This document shows, one piece after another, positions 35,801 to 44,891 of a stretch of DNA of 64,000 bases (its first letter is position 1; every line of letters begins with the position of its first letter). The DNA is taken from the NCBI GenBank assembly GCA_004762125.1, contig SIHQ01000009.1:99242-163241 (forward strand), read 5' to 3'. This stretch comes from Oceanospirillales bacterium. GTDB lineage: Bacteria; Pseudomonadota; Gammaproteobacteria; Pseudomonadales; Endozoicomonadaceae. The position numbers and the translations under genes were made by a program. The notes beneath the pieces are model-generated. The model made no database searches. It had not been told where the DNA came from and worked only from the letters and a program-made list of their open reading frames with translations.

Positions 35801-37159
35801 ATGAAATTGATAAAAAATGGACTGTTTTCTCTTATTGTTTTTTGCACGGGAATTAATCTGATTCCTTCTTGTGAAGCGGATCAGCAGAATGAAGCAATCC
35901 CTATTGATCAGCTTGAACCGAATGCGTTGCTGAACAATTCGGATCGTTATATTTCTTTTTGGCAATCATTGCTTTGGGATGTTGCCAGCCAAAATGCTGA
36001 CTTCATTCCATCCCTTGAAGGTAGAAGTGATTCGTATTTTGAAAATATAAGGTCTACTCAATGGGGACTGGAAAAAATCGCAAATTGTGCAAGGCAGCCT
36101 CTGCCTCTTTATCCGGGTTTATTACCTGACACGGAGCCTTGTACCAGAGAGTCACTTTCTGCTATTCCGTATTCACTGTCCTATGTCCATAAAGGACTGA
36201 CTTATCAGGCATGGGATGTCGTTTATGGGCCTACTTATCGTTATATGACAGATGGATTTCATAGAATGGCTGGATTGGTTTTTGCAGAGGCAGGGCCGAT
36301 TGTTGCAAACGCTATTTATCACGGAGGAACACGTCTTAGTAAACTGACGAAGGGTAACTGGAAGAAAATATTCGTAGGAAGTGCAGCGAAAGTAGCTGGT
36401 AAAATTAGTGGCTCAGCTGCAAACGCAGGGACAAAGTTTATTGGTAAGGTGGTTTTTGCCAATGTTTTAAAGATTGCCAGTGAGACACTGAAAAGCACGG
36501 TTCCCGGAGTGCTGTTTACCACTCAATACCTGTCAGTACTGGCCACTGGCAATGGAGTGGCTTTAGCTGGTGGTGCCGCTGTATCTGCATACAAAGTATA
36601 TGATCGTTTCACGCTTTTCGAATATCTAATGGAACAAATCAAACCCACTAATACGGGAATGTTGCATCAAGCCAGCTTTCAAACTCAGTACGATTACGAG
36701 TACATAAAATCGACGTATTATTCAGAATTAAGTACAGAGCTTTTTAATCAGATTATTTTGGCAAAACTTGAAGTAGAAGGCATTAAAGCGGATACGACAA
36801 TAGAGCCTGATGGAAAATTGCATGGTTCTATTGATGCGCATGAATATGTGAAATCAGTCACTGTGTCTCAGAGTGAGATATGTCAGTCTTTGTCGAAAAA
36901 CTGTGAAGCCCTTCTGGATACTGCATCTGAACATTTATTAAACTCAGGTAAGTGCAAAATTATTGGCTTTACGGACGTAAGCTATGACAGCCATATGACA
37001 GGAAGTAACAGTTATTTGGCACGATTCTGCCCTGAACCGGATTTTGTACTGCTATCCCTGCCAGGTCATCTTAACGTGAGTATTCCTCGTGAGGATCTGG
37101 ATTCAACACTCATGGTGCTTAATAGAATTCTAAATACCAAACGAGTTGTCGCTTTTTGA
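35801..37159 (+). CDS. Exported protein of unknown function with Gly/Ala-rich hydrophobic core
   Basis: 452 residues with a signal peptide ending near PSCEA. After an aromatic N-terminal domain with a cysteine pair (ANCARQP, EPCTRES) comes a long Gly/Ala/Val/Lys segment (about 165-265) containing amphipathic and hydrophobic stretches such as FVGSAAKVAGKISGSAANAG and AVLATGNGVALAGGAAV-like repeats, reminiscent of membrane-inserting proteins. The C-terminus has more cysteines. A pore-forming or envelope-associated role is possible, but no family is recognised. Confidence 0.6.
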   Translation: MKLIKNGLFSLIVFCTGINLIPSCEADQQNEAIPIDQLEPNALLNNSDRYISFWQSLLWDVASQNADFIPSLEGRSDSYFENIRSTQWGLEKIANCARQPLPLYPGLLPDTEPCTRESLSAIPYSLSYVHKGLTYQAWDVVYGPTYRYMTDGFHRMAGLVFAEAGPIVANAIYHGGTRLSKLTKGNWKKIFVGSAAKVAGKISGSAANAGTKFIGKVVFANVLKIASETLKSTVPGVLFTTQYLSVLATGNGVALAGGAAVSAYKVYDRFTLFEYLMEQIKPTNTGMLHQASFQTQYDYEYIKSTYYSELSTELFNQIILAKLEVEGIKADTTIEPDGKLHGSIDAHEYVKSVTVSQSEICQSLSKNCEALLDTASEHLLNSGKCKIIGFTDVSYDSHMTGSNSYLARFCPEPDFVLLSLPGHLNVSIPREDLDSTLMVLNRILNTKRVVAF

Positions 37160-37261
37160 ATCTGAGATCTGTCTAATGAAGATCATACTGTTTTTCAGTC
37201 TCCTCAATAGAGGCATTCAAGGCTATCATTGCCTTTTTGATCTTATGCTGGAGTGCTTACA

Positions 37262-38395
37262 GTGTCTGCAAACGACCATAAATGGATGGCTCAAGCTCTA
37301 AGGCTGGCCGGAAAGGGCACTTTTTCTACCATGCCCAACCCTAGAGTGGGCTGCGTCATTGTTCGTGATGGTGAGGTTGTTGGGGAAGGCTTTCACGAAC
37401 GGGCTGGAGAACCTCACGCAGAGGTTCATGCCTTGAAAGAGGCAAGAGAGAAAGCCGTTGGCGCAACGGCTTATGTCACTCTGGAACCTTGCAGTTACCA
37501 TGGTCGAACCCCTCCCTGTGCATCAGCATTAATAGAGGCAAAGGTTGCCCGTGTTGTTGCGGCTATGGAAGATCCCAACCCTTCGGTTTCAGGCAGAGGC
37601 ATGAAAATGCTCAGTGAAGCCGGAATCGAAACGCTAAGTGGTGTGCTTGAAGCAGAAGCAAAAGCTTTGAACCCTGGCTTTATTAAACGTATGGAAGCCG
37701 GACGGCCTTTTGTTCGGGCAAAGTTGGCCATGAGTCTTGATGGCAGAACCGCTATGGCTTCCGGAGAGTCTCAATGGATTACCGGACCCGATGCTCGCAG
37801 TCAGGTTCAGCAAATGAGAGCTGAAAGTTGCGCCATTATTAGCGGTGTAGGCTCCATACTTCAGGACGACTCCTCTCTAACCGTTCGCTCTTCAGAACTA
37901 GGGTTAGAGAATGCTGATGAAATAGTAAAACGTCAGCCACTGAGAGTGGTTCTGGATGCCCACCTTCAAACGCCTACTGCTGCCAAAATTATATCCGGTG
38001 AAGGAAACTGTCTGGTTGTCTGTGCCGTTGATGCTGACCACGATAAGGTTCGGTTGATCAGAGACGCTGGTGCAGAAGTTCTGCAGATGGATTCCCACGA
38101 AGGGAAAATCAACATCGAACAACTGCTGGAGCATCTTGCCCAGCGGGAAATCAATCAGGTCTTGCTGGAAACCGGTGCTACTCTTGCTGGTGCTTTTCTG
38201 GAACAGGGTTTCATTGATGAGCTGGTGGTCTTTATGGCGCCCGTACTGATGGGCTCTTCTGCCCGACCATTACTGAACCTGCCTATTGAGCAAATGTCTG
38301 ATAAAGTCGCTCTCACTATTAAAGAGATCAGATCAGTCGGCAATGACTGGAAGATCATCGCAGTGCCTTCCCAGGCAATAGCCTCTGGAACCTGA
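37262..38395 (+). CDS. ribD: Bifunctional riboflavin deaminase/reductase
   Basis: RibD deaminates the pyrimidine intermediate and then reduces its ribose in riboflavin synthesis. The N-terminal deaminase has PNPRVGCVIV, GEPHAEVHAL and the zinc motif LEPCSYHGRTPPC; the C-terminal reductase has KLAMSLDGRTAMASGESQWITGPDAR. Full length (377 residues). The start is GTG 37262, placed by GGAG 8 bp upstream; a GTG three codons earlier overlaps that site. First gene of the ribD-ribE-ribBX-ribH-nusB-thiL-pgpA set. Confidence 0.95.
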   Translation: MSANDHKWMAQALRLAGKGTFSTMPNPRVGCVIVRDGEVVGEGFHERAGEPHAEVHALKEAREKAVGATAYVTLEPCSYHGRTPPCASALIEAKVARVVAAMEDPNPSVSGRGMKMLSEAGIETLSGVLEAEAKALNPGFIKRMEAGRPFVRAKLAMSLDGRTAMASGESQWITGPDARSQVQQMRAESCAIISGVGSILQDDSSLTVRSSELGLENADEIVKRQPLRVVLDAHLQTPTAAKIISGEGNCLVVCAVDADHDKVRLIRDAGAEVLQMDSHEGKINIEQLLEHLAQREINQVLLETGATLAGAFLEQGFIDELVVFMAPVLMGSSARPLLNLPIEQMSDKVALTIKEIRSVGNDWKIIAVPSQAIASGT

Positions 38396-38416
38396 AGGCA
38401 AGGAACAGAATATTTA

Positions 38417-39079
38417 ATGTTTACCGGAATAATTGAAGCGATTGGCAAACTGGCAAAGGTTGAGTCCCGTCAGGGTGATCTGCGACTGACCATTGATTCA
38501 GGAAAACTGGATCTTTCCGATGTTCAGCTGGGTGACAGCATTGCTACCAATGGCGTTTGTTTGACCGTGGTAGAACTGACTGGTGCCGGTTATGTAGCGG
38601 ACGTTTCTCTGGAAACACTGGACTATGCAACGCTGGGCACATTGCCTGTTGGCGCACCGCTGAATCTGGAAAAAGCACTGACGCCGACAACACGTCTGGG
38701 CGGACACCTGGTGAGCGGCCATGTTGATGGCAAAGGTACCGTCGTTTCGCTAGAGCCTTCCGGTCGTTCAACGGTTTACTGGATTGAAACTCCAAAGACG
38801 CTGGCCAGATACATTGCCCATAAAGGTTCCATCACCATTGATGGTGTCAGCCTGACGGTGAACAAGGTGGATGGCTACCGTTTTGCTCTTAATATTGTTC
38901 CTCATACCCAGCAGGAAACTATTATTGAGAACTACCGTGCCGGCACCGTTGTTAATCTGGAAGTGGATATTCTGGCCCGTTATCTTGAACGATTGATGGA
39001 CCCCTCTCTGAAAGAGGATGTTATTAAGGAACCCACTCTGACAACCGGCTTTCTGGCTGAACACGGGTTTATGAAATAA
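38417..39079 (+). CDS. ribE: Riboflavin synthase alpha subunit
   Basis: Riboflavin synthase dismutates two lumazine molecules to riboflavin. The 220-residue protein has the two lumazine-binding repeats, with MFTGIIEAIG, GDSIATNGVCLTV, HLVSGHVDGKG in the first and IAHKGSITIDGVSLTVN, NIVPHTQQETI in the second. It follows ribD by 21 bp. The 330 bp after it contain an ERIC-like element. Confidence 0.96.
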   Translation: MFTGIIEAIGKLAKVESRQGDLRLTIDSGKLDLSDVQLGDSIATNGVCLTVVELTGAGYVADVSLETLDYATLGTLPVGAPLNLEKALTPTTRLGGHLVSGHVDGKGTVVSLEPSGRSTVYWIETPKTLARYIAHKGSITIDGVSLTVNKVDGYRFALNIVPHTQQETIIENYRAGTVVNLEVDILARYLERLMDPSLKEDVIKEPTLTTGFLAEHGFMK

Positions 39080-39178
39080 GAAGCGGTTCGGTAAGAAAGT
39101 GCGAATAAACAGTAGTTTCCTTTCGGAGGCTGGTTGAACACTGTAGAATATGCCGGTTTCGCATACCGGATGCATCAA

Positions 39179-39305
39179 CTACCCAAATGATTTGAAGGCG
39201 TAAGAAGTCGGCAGTCGAGCGAAACCCTATAAGCTTACGAGTAGTCAGTGATTGGGGTGAATGAGAGCAGCCAACAACCTTACGCCTGCAAAGGCGGTGG
39301 GTATA
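39179..39305 (+). repeat. ERIC-like repetitive element (127 bp)
   Basis: The segment has the length and landmarks of the enterobacterial repetitive intergenic consensus: TACCCAAATGATTTGA at one end, GGGTATA at the other, AAGCTTACGAGTAGT in the centre, then GATTGGGGTGAATGAG and GCAGCCAACA, which match the ERIC core TGACTGGGGTGAGCGA...GCAGCCAAC from memory. GGCGTAAG pairs with CTTACGCC to give the long stem. It lies in the ribE-ribBX gap and is probably transcribed with the operon. Confidence 0.8.
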
Positions 39306-39411
39306 TTCCAGATACAGCTTAAAAGACTGTACTGAGCGGCTTTATGCTAAGTCATGAGCCAAGAAGCTCAAGGTCATTTTGAGTTTCCCTAATAAATTGC
39401 GTGGGGGCACT

Positions 39412-40524
39412 ATGCAGCTTAACTCCATCGAAGAGATTATCGAGGATATTCGCCTCGGTAGGCCCGTTATCCTCATGGATGATGAAGACCGTGAAAATGA
39501 GGGTGACCTTATTGTTGCGGCAGAAAAGATTACGCCGGAAATCGTTAACTTTATGGCAAAAGAGGCCAGAGGCCTGCTTTGTCTCACCCTGACCGGTGAA
39601 CGTTGCGATTTTTTGGGGCTGCCTCCGATGGTAGGAAACGATGATAATGAGTCCGGTTTTGGTACTCCATTCACTGTTTCCATTGAAGCTGCTGAAGGTG
39701 TGACAACAGGTATCTCTGCTGCGGATCGTGCTAAAACGATTCGTGTAGCAGTTGATCCTCTGTCCCGTCCTGGTGATATTGTTCAGCCGGGTCATATCTT
39801 CCCGCTGCGTGCTCAGCCAGGTGGTGTTTTGAGTCGTGCCGGTCACACTGAAGCAGGTTGCGACCTTGCTCGTCTGGCTGGTTTGGCTCCAGCAGCAGCC
39901 ATCATCGAAATTATGAATGAAGATGGCACTATGGCACGCCGTCCGGATCTTGAAGTTTTTGCTAAAGAGCATGATCTCAAGATTGGTACTATTGCCGACC
40001 TGATCAATTACCGGATTCTCAATGAGAAGACGGTAGAGAAGACAGAAACTCGTACAATTGATACAGATTTCGGTCAGTTTGATCTTGCTGCTTATCGGGA
40101 TTCCATCAGCGGTAATACTCATATTGCCCTGAGCAAGGGCTACATAACGCCTAATTCACCGACTATGGTTCGAGTGCATGTTATGGAGCCTTTTCGTGAC
40201 CTGCTGGGTGCTCATGCAGAAAAGGGAAGCAATAGCTGGTCCATGAACAAGTCTCTGGAGAAAATTGCCAAAGAAGGACGGGGTGTCGTTGTACTGCTGA
40301 ACTCCGAAGGCAAAATGGATCTGGGACATGCTCTGGAACGTTATATCGAGGGCAAGTCAGGCAGTAGCGGTATGTCCGGTGCTTATCTGACTATTGGAAC
40401 AGGTTCACAGATTCTTCGTGACCTGGGTGTGGGCAAAATGCGCCTGCTCAGTTCACCGGTGAAGTTTGGAGCCTTGTCCGGCTTTGATCTGGAAATTGTA
40501 GAATACATCCACAGCGAAGACTGA
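39412..40524 (+). CDS. ribB: 3,4-dihydroxy-2-butanone 4-phosphate synthase with inactive RibA-like domain (RibBX type)
   Basis: The N-terminal half (about 1-200) is a full DHBP synthase: MDDEDRENEGDLIVAAE, SRAGHTEAGCDLARLAGL and the acidic substrate loop. The C-terminal half follows the GTP cyclohydrolase II fold but lacks the zinc-binding cysteines (no CxxGDxxxSxRCDCG-like motif; SPTMVRVHVMEPFRDLLG stands there) and has an altered catalytic loop, so it cannot be a working RibA. This is the RibBX arrangement described for gammaproteobacteria. ATG 39412 has GGGG 6 bp upstream; the longer TTG frame from 39379 is not needed. The missing activity is supplied by ribA at 44.2 kb. Confidence 0.92.
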   Translation: MQLNSIEEIIEDIRLGRPVILMDDEDRENEGDLIVAAEKITPEIVNFMAKEARGLLCLTLTGERCDFLGLPPMVGNDDNESGFGTPFTVSIEAAEGVTTGISAADRAKTIRVAVDPLSRPGDIVQPGHIFPLRAQPGGVLSRAGHTEAGCDLARLAGLAPAAAIIEIMNEDGTMARRPDLEVFAKEHDLKIGTIADLINYRILNEKTVEKTETRTIDTDFGQFDLAAYRDSISGNTHIALSKGYITPNSPTMVRVHVMEPFRDLLGAHAEKGSNSWSMNKSLEKIAKEGRGVVVLLNSEGKMDLGHALERYIEGKSGSSGMSGAYLTIGTGSQILRDLGVGKMRLLSSPVKFGALSGFDLEIVEYIHSED

Positions 40525-40591
40525 TGCCTGTTACTTTGATGGGTATCAATCCGGTCTTTATGAAAGAGTCTGAGAGCATTGCTTAAAGACA

Positions 40592-40619
40592 TCTGGTGTC
40601 GTTTTAATTCGACATCAGA
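40592..40619 (+). promoter_or_regulatory. Leader hairpin before ribH
   Basis: TCTGGTGTCG (40592-40601) pairs with CGACATCAGA (40610-40619), one G-U pair, 8-base loop, ending 30 bp before the ribH start. It is followed within 15 bp by a T7 run, so it could also be a partial terminator inside the operon. Confidence 0.45.
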
Positions 40620-40648
40620 GACAAGAAGATTTTTTTGAGGAAACAGCC

Positions 40649-41122
40649 ATGTCTTTACAAACCATTGAAGGTTCTCTGCAAGCGAATGGCGGCAAGTATG
40701 CGATTGTTGTTGGCCGCTGGAATGCTTTTATCGTAGAAAGCCTCGTGAATGGTGCGGTAGATAGTCTGACTCGCCATGGAATACCGGAAGAAGATATTAC
40801 TCTCGTTCGCTGCCCTGGCGCGTTCGAAATCCCACTGACTGTTAAGAAAGTCGCCAAGACTCAGCGTTTCGACGCTATTATTGCACTGGGTGCAGTAATT
40901 CGTGGCGGTACTCCTCACTTTGAGTTTGTTGCCAACGAATGTGTGAAAGGCCTGTCTCAGGTCAACCTGGATCAGGAGATTCCGGTAAGCTTCGGTGTTC
41001 TGACCGTAGACACCATCGAGCAGGCTATCGAACGTGCCGGTACCAAGGCAGGTAATAAGGGTGAAGAGGCTGCCATGGCGGCTTTCGAAATGGTGTCCCT
41101 GCTCAAGAAACTGGAGGCCTGA
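40649..41122 (+). CDS. ribH: 6,7-dimethyl-8-ribityllumazine synthase
   Basis: RibH condenses DHBP with the ribitylamino-pyrimidine to lumazine. The 157-residue protein carries [47 protein letters not shown] and [25 protein letters not shown], all canonical. Its end overlaps the ribosome site of nusB (GGAGG in its last codons), so ribH and nusB are tightly coupled. Confidence 0.96.
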   Translation: MSLQTIEGSLQANGGKYAIVVGRWNAFIVESLVNGAVDSLTRHGIPEEDITLVRCPGAFEIPLTVKKVAKTQRFDAIIALGAVIRGGTPHFEFVANECVKGLSQVNLDQEIPVSFGVLTVDTIEQAIERAGTKAGNKGEEAAMAAFEMVSLLKKLEA

Positions 41123-41123
41123 G

Positions 41124-41606
41124 TTGTCTACTGACAAGCAGGATAAAGGGCAGAAATCTGCCTCGCGTCCAAAACCATCTGCCCGTCGTCGTGCGCGACA
41201 GCTGGCGCTACAAGCGTTGTACCAGTGGCAGATGTCAAAATCGTCTATTTCCCAAATTGAAATGCAGTTCCGTATGGACAACGATTTCAGCAAGGTAGAT
41301 GACGGTTACTTCCACATGCTGCTGACCGGTATAGCCCGTGATGCCACTAAACTCGACGATACTATGTCATCAGTTTTGGATCGCCCGCTGTCTCAGCTGG
41401 ACCCAGTTGAACTGGCTGCTTTGCGCATCGGTTGTTATGAGCTGATGAACCGTTCTGACGTGCCATACCGTGTTGTTATTAACGAAGCGATTGAGCTGGT
41501 AAAACGCTTTGGTGCCCAGGATTCCCATCGTTATATCAACGGTATTCTGGACAAACTGGCGCCACGTATTCGTACTGAAGAGGTACGGAACTTCCGTCGT
41601 AAGTAA
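41124..41606 (+). CDS. nusB: Transcription antitermination factor NusB
   Basis: NusB joins NusE(S10) on boxA RNA in rRNA antitermination. The 160-residue protein shows [49 protein letters not shown] and [14 protein letters not shown] sequence at the end. The start is TTG 41124, one base after the ribH stop, preceded by GGAGG at a spacing of 7; longer frames reach back into ribH and are not credible. A lysine/serine-rich N-terminal extension precedes the core. Confidence 0.94.
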   Translation: MSTDKQDKGQKSASRPKPSARRRARQLALQALYQWQMSKSSISQIEMQFRMDNDFSKVDDGYFHMLLTGIARDATKLDDTMSSVLDRPLSQLDPVELAALRIGCYELMNRSDVPYRVVINEAIELVKRFGAQDSHRYINGILDKLAPRIRTEEVRNFRRK

Positions 41607-41638
41607 CGACTGTTCTTTTTCGGGGGGTTGGCTTGCTA

Positions 41639-41689
41639 GTCAAACTCTCGAGAAAGTCAAACTCTCGAGAAAGTCAAACTCTCGAGAAA
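41639..41689 (+). repeat. Three 17-bp tandem repeats between nusB and thiL
   Basis: GTCAAACTCTCGAGAAA occurs three times exactly in a row (41639-41655, 41656-41672, 41673-41689), then a partial GTCGAA. Each unit holds the palindrome TCTCGAGA. It lies 30 bp after the nusB stop. Confidence 0.92.
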
Positions 41690-41868
41690 GTCGAATTATT
41701 GAAAACGTCAGATTTCAGATTAATCTTTCTACTTCCCTGAATGAATTCTACCCAAAAGACCTAACAGTTCATGGTTCTTGAGAGATTAACCTGAAGTCAG
41801 CCTTATCCTGGCTCTTCTATATCAGCTGAGTTAACTTTTGTTACTCCTTAACGTCTACTGCCTAATTT

Positions 41869-42846
41869 ATGTCTGAAACATCACCAGGTGAATTTGATCT
41901 TATTCGTGATTTTTTTGATCGGCCGGAGCTCAGGTCAAAGCGTTCTGATGTTGTCGGAATAGGTGATGACTGTGCACTACTGACGGTGCCGCAAGGTTTT
42001 CAATTGGCACAGTCTCTGGATACTCTGGTAGAAGGTGTTCATTTCCCAGTGAACTGTGATCCTTATTATCTGGGTTATCGTTCTCTGGCGGTCAATCTCA
42101 GTGATCTGGCAGCGATGGGGGCTCAACCTCACTCTTTTACTCTAGGCATTACACTTCCGAAGGCTGACCCTAAGTGGCTAAAAGCATTTTCTGATGGTCT
42201 TGCTGCTTTGGCCGGGCAATACGACGTTGGGTTGATTGGTGGTGATACGACGAAGGGTCCGCTGACAATCTCTATTCAGGCGCAAGGTCTTGTCGAAGAA
42301 GGCAAAGCTCTGAGGAGAAATGGAGCAAAAGTCGGCGATCTGATTTACGTCAGTGGTTGTCTGGGAGATGCTGCTGGTGCGTTACCTGATGTTCTGCAAG
42401 GCTTTACACCTGAAACAGCAATGGATGCTGAAGCTGAATATCTTCTGCGAAGGTACTTCACTCCACTGCCTCGAATAAAGCTAGGACTATGGCTGGCAGA
42501 GAATGGCGTGACTTCGGCACTGGATATTTCTGATGGTGTGTTAGGTGATCTGGGACATATTCTTAAGGCCAGTAATGTCGGCGCTGAGCTGGTTGTTGGA
42601 AGTATTCCTATATCAGGCGCACTGATCGAGAAGGTTGGTTCCGAAAAGGCTGTTAATATGGGAATGACAGGTGGGGATGATTACGAACTCTGCTTTACAT
42701 GGCCGGAAAATCAAACCAAACCCCTATCGGACTCTCTGGCTAAGGATTGTCAGCTGACGTGTATTGGCCGCATTATTGAAGGCTCTGGTCTGATTGATGT
42801 TGCTACAGGCCAGGCATTAAACCCAAAGGCTTACTGCCACTTTTAA
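41869..42846 (+). CDS. thiL: Thiamine-monophosphate kinase
   Basis: ThiL phosphorylates thiamine monophosphate to the active diphosphate. The 325-residue protein shows the AIR-synthase-like fold with GIGDDCALL, SLDTLVEGVHFP, RSLAVNLSDLAAMGA, LIGGDTTKGPLTISI, LDISDGVLGDLGHIL and GGDDYELCFT. Order nusB-thiL-pgpA is the common gammaproteobacterial one; the 260-bp gap before it carries tandem repeats and probably its own promoter. Confidence 0.96.
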   Translation: MSETSPGEFDLIRDFFDRPELRSKRSDVVGIGDDCALLTVPQGFQLAQSLDTLVEGVHFPVNCDPYYLGYRSLAVNLSDLAAMGAQPHSFTLGITLPKADPKWLKAFSDGLAALAGQYDVGLIGGDTTKGPLTISIQAQGLVEEGKALRRNGAKVGDLIYVSGCLGDAAGALPDVLQGFTPETAMDAEAEYLLRRYFTPLPRIKLGLWLAENGVTSALDISDGVLGDLGHILKASNVGAELVVGSIPISGALIEKVGSEKAVNMGMTGGDDYELCFTWPENQTKPLSDSLAKDCQLTCIGRIIEGSGLIDVATGQALNPKAYCHF

Positions 42847-42890
42847 TTCATCAAATTCTTATTCATCAAAGAAGATAATCGACTATTACT

Positions 42891-43364
42891 ATGAACCCAG
42901 CTGATACCGTCTGGAAAAACCCCGTCCACTTCCTCGCATTTGGTTTAGGTAGCGGCCTTGCTCCTAAAGCCCCTGGTACCTTTGGTACTTTGGCAGCCAT
43001 TCCTTTTTATCTGATGTTCCAATACCTACCGCTGTGGAATTTTGGGCTGGTTCTGCTAGTCAGTTTTGCGCTGGGTGTCTGGCTGTGTGACCGCACCTCG
43101 AAGGATATGGGAGTTCATGATCATCCGGGTATTGTCTGGGATGAGTTTGTTGGTTACTGGATTACCATGTTTGCAGCGCCTGCTGGTTGGCTATGGGTTG
43201 TAATTGGTTTTGTGTTGTTCCGTATTTTTGATATATGGAAGCCCTGGCCGATCAGTTTTTTGGACAAAAAAGTCGAAGGTGGCTTTGGTATTATGATAGA
43301 CGACGTTGTAGCAGGTATCTTTGCACTGGTATCCTTGCAACTAATTGCCCGTTTTGCGATTTAA
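42891..43364 (+). CDS. pgpA: Phosphatidylglycerophosphatase A
   Basis: PgpA dephosphorylates phosphatidylglycerophosphate in the inner membrane to give phosphatidylglycerol. The 157-residue protein has the family motifs GSGLAPKAPGTFGTLAAIP, the metal-binding VWDEFVGYWI, RIFDIWKPWPI and GIMIDDVVAGI, with three to four hydrophobic segments. It follows thiL by 44 bp. Confidence 0.94.
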   Translation: MNPADTVWKNPVHFLAFGLGSGLAPKAPGTFGTLAAIPFYLMFQYLPLWNFGLVLLVSFALGVWLCDRTSKDMGVHDHPGIVWDEFVGYWITMFAAPAGWLWVVIGFVLFRIFDIWKPWPISFLDKKVEGGFGIMIDDVVAGIFALVSLQLIARFAI

Positions 43365-43506
43365 GTCCCATAGAATAACTTGAATAACATGGCGCGGGTC
43401 AGGATTATAACTTCCCATAAGGACTGGGATATAAACAGTCATCATTGAAGGTTTCAGGTTGGAATATACCGGGGTTTTCTCAGCAGTAATCCAGAGCCGA
43501 AATTTA

Positions 43507-44160
43507 ATGAACAGACTATTACGCTTTCTAACATTAGTCATTGCTTGTTCTGCACTGATTTTTTCCAGTATGTCCTCCGCCACCAACTTACGTGTCGCTG
43601 GCTTGTTCAATGGCAAGGCACTGGTTTTGATAAATGGCCAAAGGCACTTTATTCAGGTAGGAAAGGAAACCGTAAAAGGTGTACAGCTGATATCGTCCAG
43701 CAGTAAAAAAGCGATCATTGAGGTAAATGGTGTCAGGACTGAATATTATCTGAGCCGTGATATGGGCCAGGGTATTACCACGCCTGAAGCCCTGACTTTT
43801 CGAGTGATCCGTACGCCGCAGGGTCAGTACATTACCCGCGGATCTATCAATGGTCGTTCAACAGAAATGCTTGTTGATACGGGTGCCAATCTGGTCGCAA
43901 TGAATGCTGACGAGGCTGACAGGCTAGGTATTTCATACAAGGATAGCGAAAAGATCTTTGTTGAGACCGCCGGTGGCATAACAGAAGGCTTCAAGGTTCG
44001 TCTCGATTTTGTCTCCGTGGGCGGAATACGTGTACCAGGTGTTGCTGCAACCGTTATAAAAGGAACAAGTCCAAACACGGTTCTTTTGGGCATGAGTTTT
44101 CTGCAGAGTATCAAGTTCAATGAAGATGGTGGTGTAATGAGTTTTCAGGCACGTTATTAA
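43507..44160 (+). CDS. Periplasmic retropepsin-like aspartic protease (TIGR02281-like)
   Basis: About 217 residues from ATG 43507, chosen because it opens a normal signal peptide (RLLRFLTLVIACSALIFSSM). The C-terminal half is a clan AA aspartic protease domain of bacterial type: RGSINGRSTEMLVDTGANLVAMNADEADRLGI with catalytic Asp in VDTGA, and the second element NTVLLGMSFL. This family is common in proteobacterial envelopes; a substrate is not known. It sits between pgpA and ribA. The protein at 22267 is a distant relative with a different C-terminus. Confidence 0.85.
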   Translation: MNRLLRFLTLVIACSALIFSSMSSATNLRVAGLFNGKALVLINGQRHFIQVGKETVKGVQLISSSSKKAIIEVNGVRTEYYLSRDMGQGITTPEALTFRVIRTPQGQYITRGSINGRSTEMLVDTGANLVAMNADEADRLGISYKDSEKIFVETAGGITEGFKVRLDFVSVGGIRVPGVAATVIKGTSPNTVLLGMSFLQSIKFNEDGGVMSFQARY

Positions 44161-44212
44161 TCTGTCGGAGGCTCTGTTACAATCCGTTTCAGACTGTATT
44201 GAGGAGTAGTGA

Positions 44213-44806
44213 GTGTCTGTTAGTTTCGTTGCAGAGTCTCGCTTGCCGACCCCTTTTGGTGAGTTCATCATGCATGGATTTGAAGAGAGTGGAACAGGCA
44301 AGGAGCACCTGGCTCTCACCATGGGAGATGTCAGCCAGGGAGGACCGGTTTTGGCCCGAATTCATTCAGAATGTCTGACAGGTGATGCCCTGTTCAGTAT
44401 GCGCTGTGATTGTGGCCCTCAGCTGGAATCCGCTATGCGTAAAATCGCTGATGAAGGTCGCGGTGTCATTCTTTATCTGCGCCAGGAAGGTCGTGGTATT
44501 GGGTTACTAAATAAAGTACGTGCGTATCAGTTACAGGACACGGGTTTAGACACTGTAGAAGCCAATGAAGAACTTGGCTTTGAAGCGGATTTGCGCAAAT
44601 ACGATATGTGCCAAGACATGCTAGATCACCTAAGTATTGAACAAGTTTATCTGATGACCAATAACCCCAAAAAAGTGGATGCTTTGACCGAGCAAGGTAT
44701 TGAAGTGGTTGAACGCAAGCCTCATCAAACGGGTCAAAATCCTCATAATGAAAAGTATCTGACCACCAAAGTGTGGAAGCTAGGCCATCTGTACGATACG
44801 GCGTGA
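44213..44806 (+). CDS. ribA: GTP cyclohydrolase II
   Basis: RibA opens GTP in the first step of riboflavin synthesis. The 197-residue protein carries the zinc site [20 protein letters not shown], the [17 protein letters not shown] catalytic block and TNNPKKV near the end. GTG start with GAGGAG 6 bp upstream. This separate, complete RibA compensates for the RibB protein whose RibA-like half has lost these cysteines. Confidence 0.97.
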   Translation: MSVSFVAESRLPTPFGEFIMHGFEESGTGKEHLALTMGDVSQGGPVLARIHSECLTGDALFSMRCDCGPQLESAMRKIADEGRGVILYLRQEGRGIGLLNKVRAYQLQDTGLDTVEANEELGFEADLRKYDMCQDMLDHLSIEQVYLMTNNPKKVDALTEQGIEVVERKPHQTGQNPHNEKYLTTKVWKLGHLYDTA

Positions 44807-44811
44807 CTGCT

Positions 44812-44835
44812 CCCCGCCCTATCGGGCGAGGGTTT
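44812..44835 (+). terminator. GC-rich terminator after ribA
   Basis: CCCCGCCC and GGGCGAGGG pair around TATC, followed by TTT. A plausible intrinsic terminator between ribA and the convergent kynU remnant. Confidence 0.6.
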
Positions 44836-44891
44836 ACAACGATTTTGCTAAGCCTGTCTGATATACGAACTATCTCGTCTATTGTTCAAGG

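Noticed and set aside
39080..39411. FMN riboswitch before ribBX
   Set aside because: The conserved FMN-element words (GGGGCAGGGTGAAATTCCC-like) are absent; the structure here is explained by an ERIC-like element.
41639..41689. CRISPR array
   Set aside because: The repeats are directly adjacent with no spacers and only 17 bp long.
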